Assembly: GCF_000003815.2 (NCBI RefSeq)
Contig: NC_049987.1
Span: 11,710,794-11,739,661, forward strand
DNA: 28,868 nucleotides
Direction: 5' to 3'
DNA from: Branchiostoma floridae
Taxonomy: Eukaryota; Chordata; Leptocardii; Amphioxiformes; Branchiostomatidae
Below the pieces are notes generated by a model. It did not search any database and was not told the DNA's origin. It saw nothing but the letters and a program-made list of their open reading frames with translations. This document shows positions 1-10,756 of the stretch, piece after piece. How positions within the stretch are numbered: position 1 is the stretch's first letter; every line of letters begins with the position of its first letter. The position numbers and the translations under genes were made by a program.

Positions 1-110
1 AGATTCTGAAAGCGTTTTGCTTGCTGGGTTTAACTGTTACATTTCTTTGAGTTCATGGTACCATCTCTAAAATGTAAAGAACTAATCAGTGGGGAAAATC
101 GCGCTCCTAG

Positions 111-190
111 CGACCGGCCTTACAGTTGCCACCACCTATAGGTGGGGATCATCAACCCCTACCAGCGAGAGATTGTGTAAATACATGCTA
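111..190 (+). repeat. Dispersed repeat, copy 1
   Basis: CGACCGGCCTTACAGTTG...CACC...CAACCCCTACCAGCGAGAGATTG matches the segment at 17457-17545 in the same order with about 20% divergence. Same orientation. Family unknown. Confidence 0.7.
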
Positions 191-1497
191 GTTAGACATC
201 CAGAATATTTGAAAGCCATACAATTCCTATACCTGGATAAATTGCATTCCAATGTTACACTTTTGACCTAATCTGAAACTTTCTTCTCGTGAGAGGCTAT
301 TTCGAAGATGGAATGTTTGCCATCCACCATACGTTTGTTCTATCGTGCGTGACGTTCTGTAGAACGTATTGTGGTTTACACAATAACTTACGTGAGTTTA
401 ACATCAGATAGCTGCAGAATATATTACCTTATAGATACTTACTTAAGAAGTGGAAATATTTACAGTCCAATCTGTGAAATTTGTAATCATTGAAGGTTGA
501 AAGTTATTTTTATGAACATAATATTACGTTTCGAGAAAGTACTAGATAAGTAACTTCTGGAGTAGAATAGTTATTATTGAGGATGATGTTTTGATTGGAT
601 GTAACAGATGCTGCATTATAAGAAGGATGGCACCCACTGACCATTCCATTGTTGCTCTTGATCTTATGGTATAGTCGAAACCTCCCATCTGGTCAAATTT
701 TATAAGAGACTATTTTTGAGAAGGGCCCCAGCTGCAGGGTACAAAATGGGGTAAGGTGTGGCCTGCTGGGGGTATGTCAATTATCCAGCACGCCTTTGTT
801 CTGTTGTCACGCTTGGTAGACGCATGTGACCTACTTATAATGCAAACAATTTCTCCAAGCTGCATGTGGCGGGAAAGATTCCTAACGTTACCATTTTACC
901 AAACGCCCTCCCCATTCCTTCCTCCTGGCCGCACGGAATGAAATGGCACACGATAACATAGTCACAATATTAATCTTCCCCACCAACCTCTGCTTGAGAG
1001 TAGTTACAAGTTAATAGACAGAAATGTAAAGGACTGTAGACAATTACAGGCTAGCAATTATCATTTCTAATTTGTTTTTTTAAATCGACAGGTTCAGTTT
1101 TTTGGCTACATGGCCATCTGAATGGTCATGATAAACTAAAAAAAGGTACGGTGTTGTCGAGCAACAATTTCCCAACTTTGTTTTCCCTGATGTAAGAATA
1201 CCTTTTTACAAATCGTTCCTGTGTAAAGACCACTTTTGCCTTGAGCTATGCGTGTATAAAACCAATTATTGGTCATCTTCTTTATTGTGACGTAGGGAAA
1301 TAATCTACGACCTGGAAACCGGTTCTCCTCATTACTCCATGCTGGTTGGAAAATGACACACCGCATGCGCAGAACCGAAAACACAAAAGCCTTAAATCGT
1401 CAAACCCGTAGTTACGGTAATCAGTTAACAAGAGATCTCCCGACAACACACACGTTCTGAGTTTGCTGTAAAGCACTTGTTGAATCCAATCGGAAAC
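191..1497. other. Upstream region of gene A; no gene seen
   Basis: AT-rich noncoding sequence with short chance frames only. A possible TATA box is at 1254. Confidence 0.5.
1254..1261 (+). promoter_or_regulatory. Possible TATA box for gene A
   Basis: TATAAAAC-like sequence (GTGTATAAAACCAATT) about 240 bases upstream of the gene A start codon. The distance would mean a 5' leader of about 200 nt or an upstream leader intron. No equivalent is obvious upstream of gene B, so this is tentative. Confidence 0.2.
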
Positions 1498-1567
1498 ATG
1501 AAGACTGCAGCCGTGTTGGTGTGCCTGGCACTTCTACTGGCCATCGCATGCTCTGCTCCCGTGGACA
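1498..1567 (+). CDS. Gene A exon 1 (signal peptide)
   Basis: Starts at the ATG in GGAAACATGAAGACTGCA, an 18-base string identical to the start of gene B. It encodes 23 residues: M-K-T, a long leucine/valine/alanine core, then C-S-A-P-V-D. Predicted signal cleavage lies after ACSA. The exon ends one base into a codon at A|GTAAGT, a consensus donor. Confidence 0.82.
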
Positions 1568-4500
1568 GTAAGTACTCGTACAGCGTACTCTCCAAGCAGA
1601 GATTGAATCGNNNNNNNNNNNNNNNNNNNNNNNNNNNNNNNNNNNNNNNNNNNNNNNNNNNNNNNNNNNNNNNNNNNNNNNNNNNNNNNNNNNNNNNNNN
1701 NNNNNNNNNNGAAAGTAAGTACAACGTACTTCATGTTTCTTGACTCATCCCAGTTAAGACGACACGTACGAACTCAGTTTATCATAAGCGACGCCCTCAA
1801 CGGTTCTTCTGTAGTAATTCTAAAACCCAGTACTTTGGGGATAAGGGTATTCTTAATAAAAAATGTCCACCGAGACTAGGTCTGAATGATATGTGAACAA
1901 CGTTTAAGGTGACTTTAAGAACTATTGTTGCTTTCATCACATAGTCACTATTTTCCTTTACAGATCCCGGGGTCCAGAAAAGGTCGCTCGAGAGCCGAGC
2001 CGAGGCTCATCCCCACGGTCAGTTGACATTGCAGAACGTGCATCTGAACTGTCGATGTAATCATTGTAGCCTACCTGTCGTCTACCATCTTGTTGTATAA
2101 CTCAGCCCAGCATAACCCAGTGACTCAATCACTCTCCTCGCAATACACAAGTTAACACAACACCAGTTTTGTTTTAAGTACAGCCGAACATAGCCGGCCC
2201 ACCACCTTGCACAACTAAACTTCATACCATCTTCAGTCATAAGCAACATGACATTACAACAGTCCAGTTTCACACTACAGTTAAGACGTTGTCTACTGCG
2301 ACCACTCCCAGCCACCGACAATTCCCCTCGGTCCCCTGAGCATTATAACTGTTATAGACAACAGTACTGACTGTAGTGCCGATTGTGCTTTGCATTAACG
2401 ATCAAAGAAAAATCGGTAATGATCCTACGAATCAAAACAGCATTGAAAGAGACTTACAAACATTGGTCGTTGTTGTTTTTCTGTTCGACAGCGGCCGAGA
2501 AGAGGGCCGCGCACGAGCTGAAGTCCCTTGGAGCGAGAGTGAAGGGAAACCATAAGCTGCTCCACGGTAGGTTGACAAACACATCGCAACGCTAATTTGG
2601 AGTAACAGAGCGGCCTGTTGGGTCCTCCAGCTTGCCTAACCTCTTTCACACATCACATTCTTGTCTAGTTCATGGTATCAATTTCCACAATTTCTTGCAA
2701 GTATAAATGTCAGACCGGTCAAAGTTTACTGATAATAATATATAAGCAGGTATTAGGAAATGGCATACATGTATGTTAAAGATATTTTGTTACCCTTTGA
2801 TACAGATGCTGAGTTTCAGAAAGAGGCTAAAAGGGATATAGGTCTGGCCAAGGAAGCAGTCGGCCACATGAAGGGTGCACAGAAGAAGAAAGGTACATCC
2901 TGCACAATTACGTTTGTAGACAATGAGTTACATCTTACTGGGGGGCCTGAGTGGGGCCCTTTTCTCTTCAAGAAGATGATACCTTAACATGTGGCAAACC
3001 TGGGCCTTGCCAAATACTGTAGTAAGACGACATCAAATTTTCCATTCAAATCTGACCCCTCATTCCGTGGCTTATCCGCTCGCTGGATTACATTTTTCAC
3101 TCCTGTCTGTTCCTGTCACTTCTTCTGCATTTTTCTTTTACTTTGACAGGTAGTTAAGACTGAAGCACTTCTTTGGGGCCCTGTAGAACCCATTTCTTTG
3201 CTGGTACAATACAAGTTTGCCCCAGGGTATGGATACTACTCGTGTAGTGGTTCAACCTGTTCTTTCGAGTATTACCTTGTCTTGTTAATCTAACATCATT
3301 GTGGAGAGTCGAGGTTCAGACCTAGCGATTATATATAATAGTGGAGTGCTACAAAGGTATAAAGCCTGACTTACTTCTTGGTGTAGTGGTTAGTAGTTAA
3401 TCAGCTTCTCACACGAAAGCCATATACGCAAAGGAGTTGTTAGTGCACCGTGTGAACGATTGAGTCAGTACGGTGTCATTGTTCGACATGAATGTATTCC
3501 GTACCTTTCTTCGACAAGATCCACGGTGCGTAATGTATACTTAGCCGGCTATACTCCCTGAACAGCTTTGATACTATCTTACGGCACCGTAGGATCTGCT
3601 TGGATATTATCTTCGACCAGATAGAAGGCAGAAGGAAACTACAAGGATAAACATGATCATTTGGGTTTCTTTAGACGTCATGCTCCTCACCTAGGGAGGA
3701 GGGGNNNNNNNNNNNNNNNNNNNNNNNNNNNNNNNNNNNNNNNNNNNNNNNNNNNNNNNNNNNNNNNNNNNNNNNNNNNNNNNNNNNNNNNNNNNNNNNN
3801 NNNNNNNNNNNNNNNNNNNNNNNNNNNNNNNNNNNNNNNNNNNNNNNNNNNNNNNNNNNNNNNNNNNNNNNNNNNNNNNNNNNNNNNNNNNNNNNNNNNN
3901 NNNNNNNNNNNNNNNNNNNNNNNNNNNNNNNNNNNNNNNNNNNNNNNNNNNNNNNNNNNNNNNNNNNNNNNNNNNNNNNNNNNNNNNNNNNNNNNNNNNN
4001 NNNNNNNNNNNNNNNNNNNNNNNNNNNNNNNNNNNNNNNNNNNNNNNNNNNNNNNNNNNNNNNNNNNNNNNNNNNNNNNNNNNNNNNNNNNNNNNNNNNN
4101 NNNNNNNNNNNNNNNNNNNNNNNNNNNNNNNNNNNNNNNNNNNNNNNNNNNNNNNNNNNNNNNNNNNNNNNNNNNNNNNNNNNNNNNNNNNNNNNNNNNN
4201 NNNNNNNNNNNNNNNNNNNNNNNNNNNNNNNNNNNNNNNNNNNNNNNNNNNNNNNNNNNNNNNNNNNNNNNNNNNNNNNNNNNNNNNNNNNNNNNNNNNN
4301 NNNNNNNNNNNNNNNNNNNNNNNNNNNNNNNNNNNNNNNNNNNNNNNNNNNNNNNNNNNNNNNNNNNNNNNNNNNNNNNNNNNNNNNNNNNNNNNNNNNN
4401 NNNNNNNNNNNNNNNNNNNNNNNNNNNNNNNNNNNNNNNNNNNNNNNNNNNNNNNNNNNNNNNNNNNNNNNNNNNNNNNNNNNNNNNNNNNNNNNNNNNN

Positions 4501-4775
4501 NNNNNNNNNNNNNNNNNNNNNNNNNNNNNNNNNNNNNNNNNNNNNNNNNNNNNNNNNNNNNNNNNNNNNNNNNNNNNNNNNNNNNNNNNNNNNNNNNNNN
4601 NNNNNNNNNNNNNNNNNNNNNNNNNNNNNNNNNNNNNNNNNNNNNNNNNNNNNNNNNNNNNNNNNNNNNNNNNNNNNNNNNNNNNNNNNNNNNNATCCGT
4701 TCCCTTTTTGTTACAGCGGCCCACAAAGTGGCGAAAGAAAATTGGGGGAAAGAGAGCCAAGGCGCTGATGCGTAA
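1498..4775 (+). CDS. Gene A: small secreted basic peptide precursor (multi-exon, partly hidden by gaps)
   Basis: Unrecognised secreted-peptide gene rebuilt from splice signals. Visible exons: 1498-1567, (hidden)-1714, 1964-2017, 2492-2566, 2806-2892, 4717-4775. Every intron interrupts a codon after its first base (phase 1), so each exon joins its neighbour in frame. The N-terminus, MKTAAVLVCLALLLAIACSA, is a classic signal peptide. The remainder is basic and has no cysteine outside the signal peptide in the visible exons. It carries dibasic or tribasic stretches (QKR, EKR, AKR, QKKK) resembling proprotein convertase sites. Visible coding totals about 114 residues plus whatever the first gap hides. 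AATAAA follows at 4844-4849. It is a paralogue of gene B at 13814-16292. Role is inferred only: prohormone or host-defence peptide. The model rests on splice logic and paralogy, not on a known family. Confidence 0.72.
1611..1710. other. Assembly gap (100 N)
   Basis: Exactly 100 Ns, usually a placeholder for a gap of unknown size. It removes part of intron 1 and at least the beginning of a possible exon of gene A. Confidence 0.99.
1711..1714 (+). CDS. Gene A: 3' tip of an exon hidden in the gap
   Basis: The first four bases after the N gap read GAAA and are followed by GTAAGTACAACGTACTTC, a consensus donor. The intron start resembles the one after exon 1 (GTAAGTACTCGTACAGCG). I infer that a further exon, possibly a duplicate, ends here inside the gap. 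The phase would again be 1 if it joins 1964 in frame. Exon 1 could also join 1964 directly, so the hidden exon may be optional. Confidence 0.4.
1964..2017 (+). CDS. Gene A exon 3
   Basis: Acceptor TTTTCCTTTACAG, donor CACG|GTCAGT, length 54 nt (phase 1 to phase 1). It encodes PGVQKRSLESRAEAHPH after the split codon. It contains a KR dibasic site near its start. Confidence 0.68.
2492..2566 (+). CDS. Gene A exon 4
   Basis: A pyrimidine-rich tract (TTGTTGTTTTTCTGTTCGACAG) precedes the exon and the donor is CACG|GTAGGT. Its 75 nt keep phase 1 on both sides. It encodes AAEKRAAHELKSLG followed by a basic tail ending KLLH. EKR gives a second dibasic site. It is probably homologous to gene B exon 2 (78 nt), which ends KALYN at the matching position. 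Confidence 0.72.
2806..2892 (+). CDS. Gene A exon 5 (DAxFQKEA exon)
   Basis: The acceptor is TTACCCTTTGATACAG and the donor AAAG|GTACAT. The 87-nt length equals gene B exon 3. With the split codon it begins DAEFQKEAKR, against DAAFQKEAGE in gene B, and continues as a charged, probably amphipathic helix ending AQKKK. This is the most conserved block of the pair and the best evidence for paralogy. Confidence 0.8.
2893..3704. other. Gene A last intron, visible part
   Basis: No convincing exon: frames are short and lack paired splice sites. Intron continues into the 990-N gap. Confidence 0.5.
3705..4694. other. Assembly gap (990 N)
   Basis: Run of 990 Ns in the last intron of gene A. Its odd length suggests an estimated size. 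Further exons of gene A could lie in it. Open frames spanning it are artefacts. Confidence 0.99.
4717..4775 (+). CDS. Gene A last exon (short form)
   Basis: The acceptor TTTTTGTTACAG lies just after the 990-N gap. In phase 1 the exon reads AAHKVAKENWGKESQGADA then TAA. VAK and QGA, and their distance from the exon start, match gene B exon 4. AATAAA lies 69 bases after the stop. The TAA overlaps a possible donor (GATGC|GTAAGC), so a longer splice form is possible. An alternative frame (RPTKWRKK...) is open but would not join in phase. Confidence 0.66.
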
Positions 4776-4843
4776 GCTGCAGTGATAAAGCGGTACGTGT
4801 TGACAAGTAATTAATACAGAAATATACTGATACACTTATGTCA

Positions 4844-4849
4844 AATAAA
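4844..4849 (+). terminator. Gene A poly(A) signal
   Basis: Canonical AATAAA, 69 bases downstream of the TAA at 4773-4775, in an AT-rich setting. Confidence 0.55.
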
Positions 4850-5209
4850 AGATAACTACGGCGTACTTCATACATATTACAATTAACTTCGAGATATCCA
4901 CATACACAATCGTCTGATGTTTCTGATGTGCTTTATAGGCTGTCCAATCATCACCTCACGGCAAAAGTTTTAAAGATGATTCCTAACTAATCTTATTATA
5001 TTTCATTTTCTGTTCAAAACAAGACGTTGGTGTTTCACATTTGGCAATGACTTAGACTTATGTTGCTTTGAAAATTCAATACATTGAAATTTGAATTAGG
5101 ACAACACGTTGAAGACAATAGTGTAAACAGCTGAAAAGCCCTTGAGAACAGTTTGAATGGAACATCTTGTACAAATTATAAGTTTTCTCTTATTCTTTTC
5201 TTTCCACAG

Positions 5210-5264
5210 GCTTGATGAAAGCAGCACATGCGCAGAACCAGTGTGGCCGACACTAACACGCTAG
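5210..5264 (+). CDS. Possible alternative terminal exon of gene A
   Basis: A strong acceptor (TCTTATTCTTTTCTTTCCACAG) precedes 5210. If the last visible exon is spliced at 4771|4772 (GATGC|GTAAGC), the TAA is removed. The frame then continues here as LDESSTCAEPVWPTLTR with TAG at 5262-5264. This would add a cysteine. I see no AATAAA soon after it, so the short form ending at 4775 is preferred. Confidence 0.3.
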
Positions 5265-5326
5265 TTTTTAAACTAAAACTTAAACGTTTTAGTTTTAAAA
5301 CTTAAAATTTTTAGTTTTAGTTCTAA
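5265..5326. repeat. AT-rich inverted and direct repeats of AGTTTTA
   Basis: AGTTTTTAAACTAAAACTT, then AAACGTTTTAGTTTTAAAAC and more AGTTTTAG units: self-complementary low-complexity DNA. It directly follows the possible alternative exon of gene A. Confidence 0.75.
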
Positions 5327-5544
5327 CAAATAAGCTGTAAACTGAGATATTCCGGGCACATACTGCTCTGCATTGCTACACATCTAAATCAGGCTTTCAT
5401 GTCAATGAAGATGTAACGATTACAGTTTTGTAACAAGTGTAAACACATTCAATTTACGACACTTTCATGTATATGTCAATTCGTAAATCGACGATATGGT
5501 AACTCTGTACGTAGGATTATGCTTTATTTCAAATATCGGCTTTA

Positions 5545-6085
5545 TAGTGGGGCAGATAACTGAAAAAATCTTTCACTTTGTGATACAAGCACCAAACTTG
5601 GTACAGATACTCATTAGACTTTACTGTTTTGAAAAAGTACGCGGGCCATTTGATTTGACTTTTGGCGCCCCCTAGCGGCGCGTTTTGGTACTGCAGCAGA
5701 CCTTCCGGGCTTTGTATCTCCTGTTCTAAATATGCTACAGTCATGATTTTTATGTGGTAGAAAGCTGGTAGGGTAAGGAACAAGTGACGTAAGTTTGGTT
5801 TCCTTAGCGGCTTGCGTTGGAACTACAGAGGCATTTTTTTGCCGCTGCCGAATTGCCCTAGGGGCGCTTTTTGGTACTGCAGCAGACCTTCCCGACTTTG
5901 TATCTCCTGTTCTAGACATGCTACAGTCATAATTTTTATGTGGTAGAAAGCTGTTGTAGTAAGGATGAAGTGACGTAAGTTTGGTTTCCTTAGCGGCTTG
6001 CGTTGGAACTGCAGCAACGGTTTTTTGCCGCTGACGAATGTGAAGCGGAACAACTCCGGACGTTTAAAATGTCTAAAAGTATGGA
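5545..6085 (-). repeat. Left inverted arm with two ~186-bp subrepeats
   Basis: Reverse complement of 10210-10756. The block with CTTCC(G/C)GGCTTTGTATCTCC, TAGAAAGCTG and TTTGGTTTCCTTAGCGGCTT occurs twice, 186 bp apart (for example 5701 and 5887). Confidence 0.9.
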
Positions 6086-6138
6086 TTTAGAAGATTGTTA
6101 TGTTACCTTCACAGAAGGTACATACTGTTTTTGCATCG

Positions 6139-6177
6139 TTTCTTCTTCTTCTTCTTCTTCTTCTTCTTCTTCTTCTT
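6139..6177 (+). repeat. (TTC)n microsatellite
   Basis: Pure TTC run, just inside the left arm of the foldback element. Confidence 0.97.
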
Positions 6178-6189
6178 TTCCGCACAAAT

Positions 6190-9100
6190 AAAAAACATGA
6201 ATATCTCCAAAACTAGACCTTGGAATATCTCGTAATTCATCAAGCTGGTAGGTCTGCACATAAGACACTGCACCTTGGTCATTTGGTCCCCCAAAGACAC
6301 CAAAAAATGATTTTATGGGGCAAAAAAGGGTGAAAAAAACTAGCAATTTTAACACAAAATCGAACTTTCGAGCCCCCATAGAACACTAGAACCACGTTCC
6401 AAGGACCCGAGGTCAACGACCGGTAGCTATGGAACCCGCCCGGGAGTTATGGAACATGGTGTTCGAACGAGGTCAACGACCGCTACTACGCAACACGGAA
6501 GTGTCCGCCCGTCAAATGATGACTTCATCTTGCTTTGGACGGCCTGAATTGAGGCAGAAGCCGTCCTCTGAATGATTTGTGGAATTCATTTTACCAAGAA
6601 GTAATAAATCGGATCAAGAAATTCACAGAGCTTTGACTTTATTTTGCCGAAGATCGGCACCTTTTGCATACTAGTATATCAACTTCAAGGAAGGTAGAAT
6701 GAAATTGAGGGCAGGCAGAATGAAATTTAATGCCCCCAAACCGTGTCTCGGTTAAGGTCTATATCGAGTCAAATCTAAGCATTTGTTTCGATACTTTTTT
6801 TTGATTTTGTTTAAGCTAAAGGTTTTGCTACCTGCACAAGTCAGTTTAACTCTGAGCCATCCAAACATTGTTCGGATTCTATGTTGTGTTTGATCTTTAC
6901 GTAGAATCGAGAACACACACGATGTGTAGTACGCCAGCACTCGTGCGTACACAGGCGATAATTTGGTGAACAAACGCATTCAGAGCACTACTGCAATTTT
7001 CTCAGACAGGCCGACAACTGTGGTAACGTTACGTGTATGTGGTGATTTCTTTGGATGTCTCCTGATATGATAAGTAACTGGCATATAACGTTAATCATAA
7101 AAATGTAGCGAGGCCTGTTCGTTTTTCAAGTTCATACATAGAGCTGTCGTCTAAATGAAACAAGGATTGGTGTCACGGTTGTAGTTAACCGATTTTTGAG
7201 TCAACAAGAACATTTGAGCAAAAAAACAACAACACATGACTACGTTAGACGCAAGGTCACTGCGTGTTGCCGGCTGTTACATAAAAAAAAAACATGCATA
7301 ACGATCGTCATGCAAACTCAAAGTTTTACGCCTGAGACATAAAGGTATGTGAAACACAAACGATGGACTTGATGAGTTTATTTCGCTATTAAACTGACCT
7401 GAACAAACACGATTAACTGCAGCGTGGAACGCCCTCCCCATTTTAGGTCACGGTCATTCCGTTCGCCTTGTTGTTTATCATGTAAGTTACCACAGCGCTG
7501 CGTTGGTCCCCAGCAAGCAAGTGGAGCACGGAAACGAAGTCTGGGTGAATTACAATAAATCTACTAATACAGCTTTATACACGGTGGGAGTGGCCGGCAC
7601 AGCACAAATCCCCAGGCACAAATCAGCATAAGCCAACGCGAAAGTTAAGTGTAGCAGAAACCTAACCCCTTGAAGTTTGCATGATTGACAGGCGGACGGG
7701 TTTGAAGTGTGCCGACTGCGGCACGTATTGATAATGAGGGCATAAACAAACTACGTACATCAAACGTAAATCAAAATTGTTTGCTAAAAATAAAAGAAAT
7801 TTATGAAATATGAATTGCGGGCTCTGAAAAAATGATTGGGCCGTTCAAAGTATGAATGAATTTACTAGATTGACTGTGACAGGAAGCATAGCGGAGATGT
7901 GCTGCGTACTGAGAAGATCACTTGCAGTGTGCAGGGGTAGCCATATCAATTTCTGCTCTGAGAGTGTCCGGCAACTGCGGGACGTGAACGAATATAATAC
8001 ATTTGTGGCAATTTTAGCGATTACGCTAATCAGCTGTTTCTGTGAATTTGTGCGATTTACAGTAGTTGGTAAGGCCCCCTTTCGAAATTTCCACTAGACG
8101 GCGATCGCGCTGCGCTCTTACTGCGACATAAACAGGATATGTGTAACATTCGATTTCACACTGGGTATATGGTTCATAGAAAACGTAAAAGTGTGACTGA
8201 GCATGCTGAGGAGAACCCTTCGCGCTGCGTTGTACAAGCGGCAAACTCTGTGAGACGTTTCAAGCTGTGAATGCGCCTTCCGATTTTGTGCTACGCAGTG
8301 TGCCGTAACTTGGTACGCTTGTTTTAATTTTGCTCTCTTCAGAAGTTAGTCTAATTCAAGTAGATAGAAACGAGAATTCAATTCTATAATATTTGACAAT
8401 AAAATTGTGACTGTATGTACTTCTTGCCTCATGTGAGGCTGTATCTAGCACAATCTAGCTGATGTTTTCACGGGGAAAGGGACTGAATGCACTGTTTGCG
8501 ATGGTCCGCCAAAGAAAATCATTACGAAAAAAACAACACCGCCAACATCAACAAATCTCTGCCTACCTTTTGGGAAATATCTTCGACATCTTAATTTTCA
8601 TAGACGGTCAGCCCAAATTTGGTGCAACATGATGACACCGGTAGATTCGGTCCATATTTTATAAGCAGTCAATTAAAGAATCAAAAGCACATCTATTTGT
8701 CACGTTTCATGTAGGGCCCCGCCCCCGTATAGAGCGCAAGCATATGAGGTCCGATCGGCTTACCGGAGACTATTTTGAAAGTACCTTATTTAATTTCACA
8801 TATTGTTCGATTTTTTTTACTTCTATGGTAGCAACAACTGACAGTTAATCGGGGCCGGGAAAATGACAACAAAAACATCGGCGCTAGCATCGATGCGACT
8901 GACCAGAACATTAGGGGGAGGGGCGCGGCACCGACTGGGTTCGACCAGTCGCTTCTCGCTTCTCTCTCGCCGCCGGCGCGCGTTAGGAATTATCATCAAA
9001 GTCAGCACCGTCCGCAAACATCCGCTGATTTTTTAGAGATTTTTGCAAAATTTGTCTATACTTACGCGCCGAGTTTGTTCGTCAACAATGACGGAAAGCG

Positions 9101-9850
9101 CAAAATTAAACTTATTCTTATGTTATCAACTGAACTTCGCGGCTCGCGTTCTGCACCAAGTCAGAGACAGAGAATATGAATTTTCCAAGTGATTCAAAGC
9201 TTTATTTTTTTTAAAATTTGAATACATATTGTTGAAGGAAGCCAGTTTTTTTTTTCCATGGCTCTCTCTCCGCAAGCCAAGAAATTTCTCCCTGGACCTC
9301 CCCAAGCCGAAAAAATTCATAGGCCTTGACGCTCCCGCAGACGACACGCTAAATGTCGCCGAGTAAACCCTGTTGACGACCGTCAGAAATGGATAACCTT
9401 TTTGGACAGACAGACTGCCCCTGTGGCTTGTAGCTATGGGGCTGTGATGAGATGATGATGAGAAACCCTGTTTGGAACAATATTGGACGTTGTGTTCATT
9501 ATTCAAGATGTATAACGTTACAGATAAAAAATCATCAAAATTTATTTGTACCTTCTTGCATGTCTTGACTTATCCTGTGTCAACTTCTGCAACTTAATCA
9601 GTTTACCCTTCCAGGTAGAAATGCTAGACTAAACCATGTGAAGGTAACATTCTGTATTTGCTTGCAAATATTACCTTTCTAGTTTGCTTTTGCTTTTGCT
9701 TTTCCCAGCATGCTTTGCACAGAAAATATGTTCTTCTTCCCAGGACTGTCTGTGTGATAAACAGAGACACTTGTAGCCCTCATGCAGCAGTATACATTTT
9801 AAAATGTAATCCACAAAAGACTCGCACAGGCATATTATTGGAATGAGTGG
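6190..9850. other. Interior of the foldback element; no gene seen
   Basis: About 3.7 kb with no frame having both length and protein-like composition. GC-rich CpG-containing patches lie near 6380-6500 and 8700-9000. Poly-A and poly-T runs are common. I see no transposase motif. Confidence 0.5.
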
Positions 9851-9937
9851 TTAAATAGGACGCAGTGGAGAAGTGTCGAAACCCTTTGTGTGCTACCCTC
9901 ACCTCGTCTATTTGAAACAGCCCATGACCTCAACGCA

Positions 9938-10756
9938 AGCGGCTAGGGAAACCAAACTCACGTCACTTCTTCCTTACCCCAATAGCTTTCTACCACATAA
10001 AAATCATGACTGTAGCATGTTTAAAACAGGAGATACAAAGCCCGGAAGGTCTGCTGCAGTACCAAAAAGCGCCCCTAGGGGGCGCCAAAAGTCAAATCAA
10101 GTGGCCCGCGTACTTTTTCAAAAGAGTAGTATCACATGAGTATTTGTACTAAGTTTGGCGCTTGTATCACAATTAGAGTTGAACATTTAGCTTTCCCATA
10201 GTCAAGAACCTACTTTTGGACATTTCAAACGTCCGGAGTTGTTCCGCTTCACATTCGTCAGCGGCAAAAAACCGTTGCTGCAGTTCCAACGCAAGCTGCT
10301 AGGGAGACCAAACTTACATCACTTCGTCCTTACTCCAACAGCTTCCTACCACATAAAAATCATGACTGTAGCATGTCTAGAACAGGAGATACAAAGTCCG
10401 GAAGGTCTGCTGCAGTACCAAAAAGCGCCCCTAGGGCAATTCGGCAGCGGCAAAAAAACGCCGCTGTAGTTCCAACACAAGCCGCGAGGGAAACCAAACT
10501 TACGTCACTTGTTCCTTACCCTACCAGCTTTCTACCACATAAAAATCATAACTGTAGCATGTTTAGAACAGGAGATACAAAGCCCGGAAGGTCTGCTGCA
10601 GTACCAAAACGCGCCGCTAGGGGGCGCCGAAAGTCAAATCAAGTGGCCCGCGTACTTTTTCAAAACAGTAAAGTCCAATGAGTATCTGTACCAAGTTTGG
10701 TGCTTGTATCACAAAGTGAAAGATTCCTCCAAAATTTGATGTTATCTGCCCCACTA
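9938..10756 (+). repeat. Right inverted arm with three subrepeats
   Basis: Contains the same block three times (near 9955, 10308, 10496; the last two 186 bp apart). Between the first and second, at about 10085-10180, lies an extra diverged copy of the terminal segment (GGCCCGCGTACTTTTTCAAA...GCTTGTATCACAA). This suggests a nested or duplicated end. Confidence 0.88.

Larger units (their letters stand above)
5545..10756. mobile_element. 5.2-kb foldback-type DNA element, TTA target duplication
   Basis: Outer ends are TAGTGGGGCAGATAAC (5545) and its inverse GTTATCTGCCCCACTA (ending 10756), each flanked by TTA (5542-5544, 10757-10759). Inverted homology continues about 540 bp inward on each side (to about 6085 and about 10210) with a few indels. 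The 3-bp TTA duplication matches the TWA preference of PIF/Harbinger transposons. No transposase-like frame is seen in the 3.8-kb interior, so it is non-autonomous, or two MITE copies sharing one insertion. Confidence 0.65.

Noticed and set aside
2082-2321. 79-codon minus-strand frame in gene A intron
   Set aside because: No paralogue, no splice sites and no recognised motif; could be a fragment of a repeat but not supported.
4694-4785. Cationic frame RPTKWRKKIGGKRAKAL with a GGKR amidation-like motif at the gene A 3' end
   Set aside because: It would need phase 0 at the acceptor while every other join in both paralogues is phase 1. The phase-1 frame matches gene B (VAK, QGA).
3661-4835. Open frames of 350-380 codons on both strands
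   Set aside because: Almost all codons are Ns from the 990-base gap.
5529-6053. Minus-strand frames sharing KLTSLVPYPTSFLPHKNH with 9873-10739 frames
   Set aside because: They repeat because the DNA repeats. Several frames are open in the same block, the translations show no domain, and the block is the arm of a foldback element.
6098-6379. Frame with a poly-glutamate or poly-lysine stretch
   Set aside because: Produced by the TTC microsatellite; no other coding signal.
9126-9506. 126-codon minus-strand frame inside the foldback element
   Set aside because: No domain, splice sites or transposase motif; Ser/Lys-rich chance composition.
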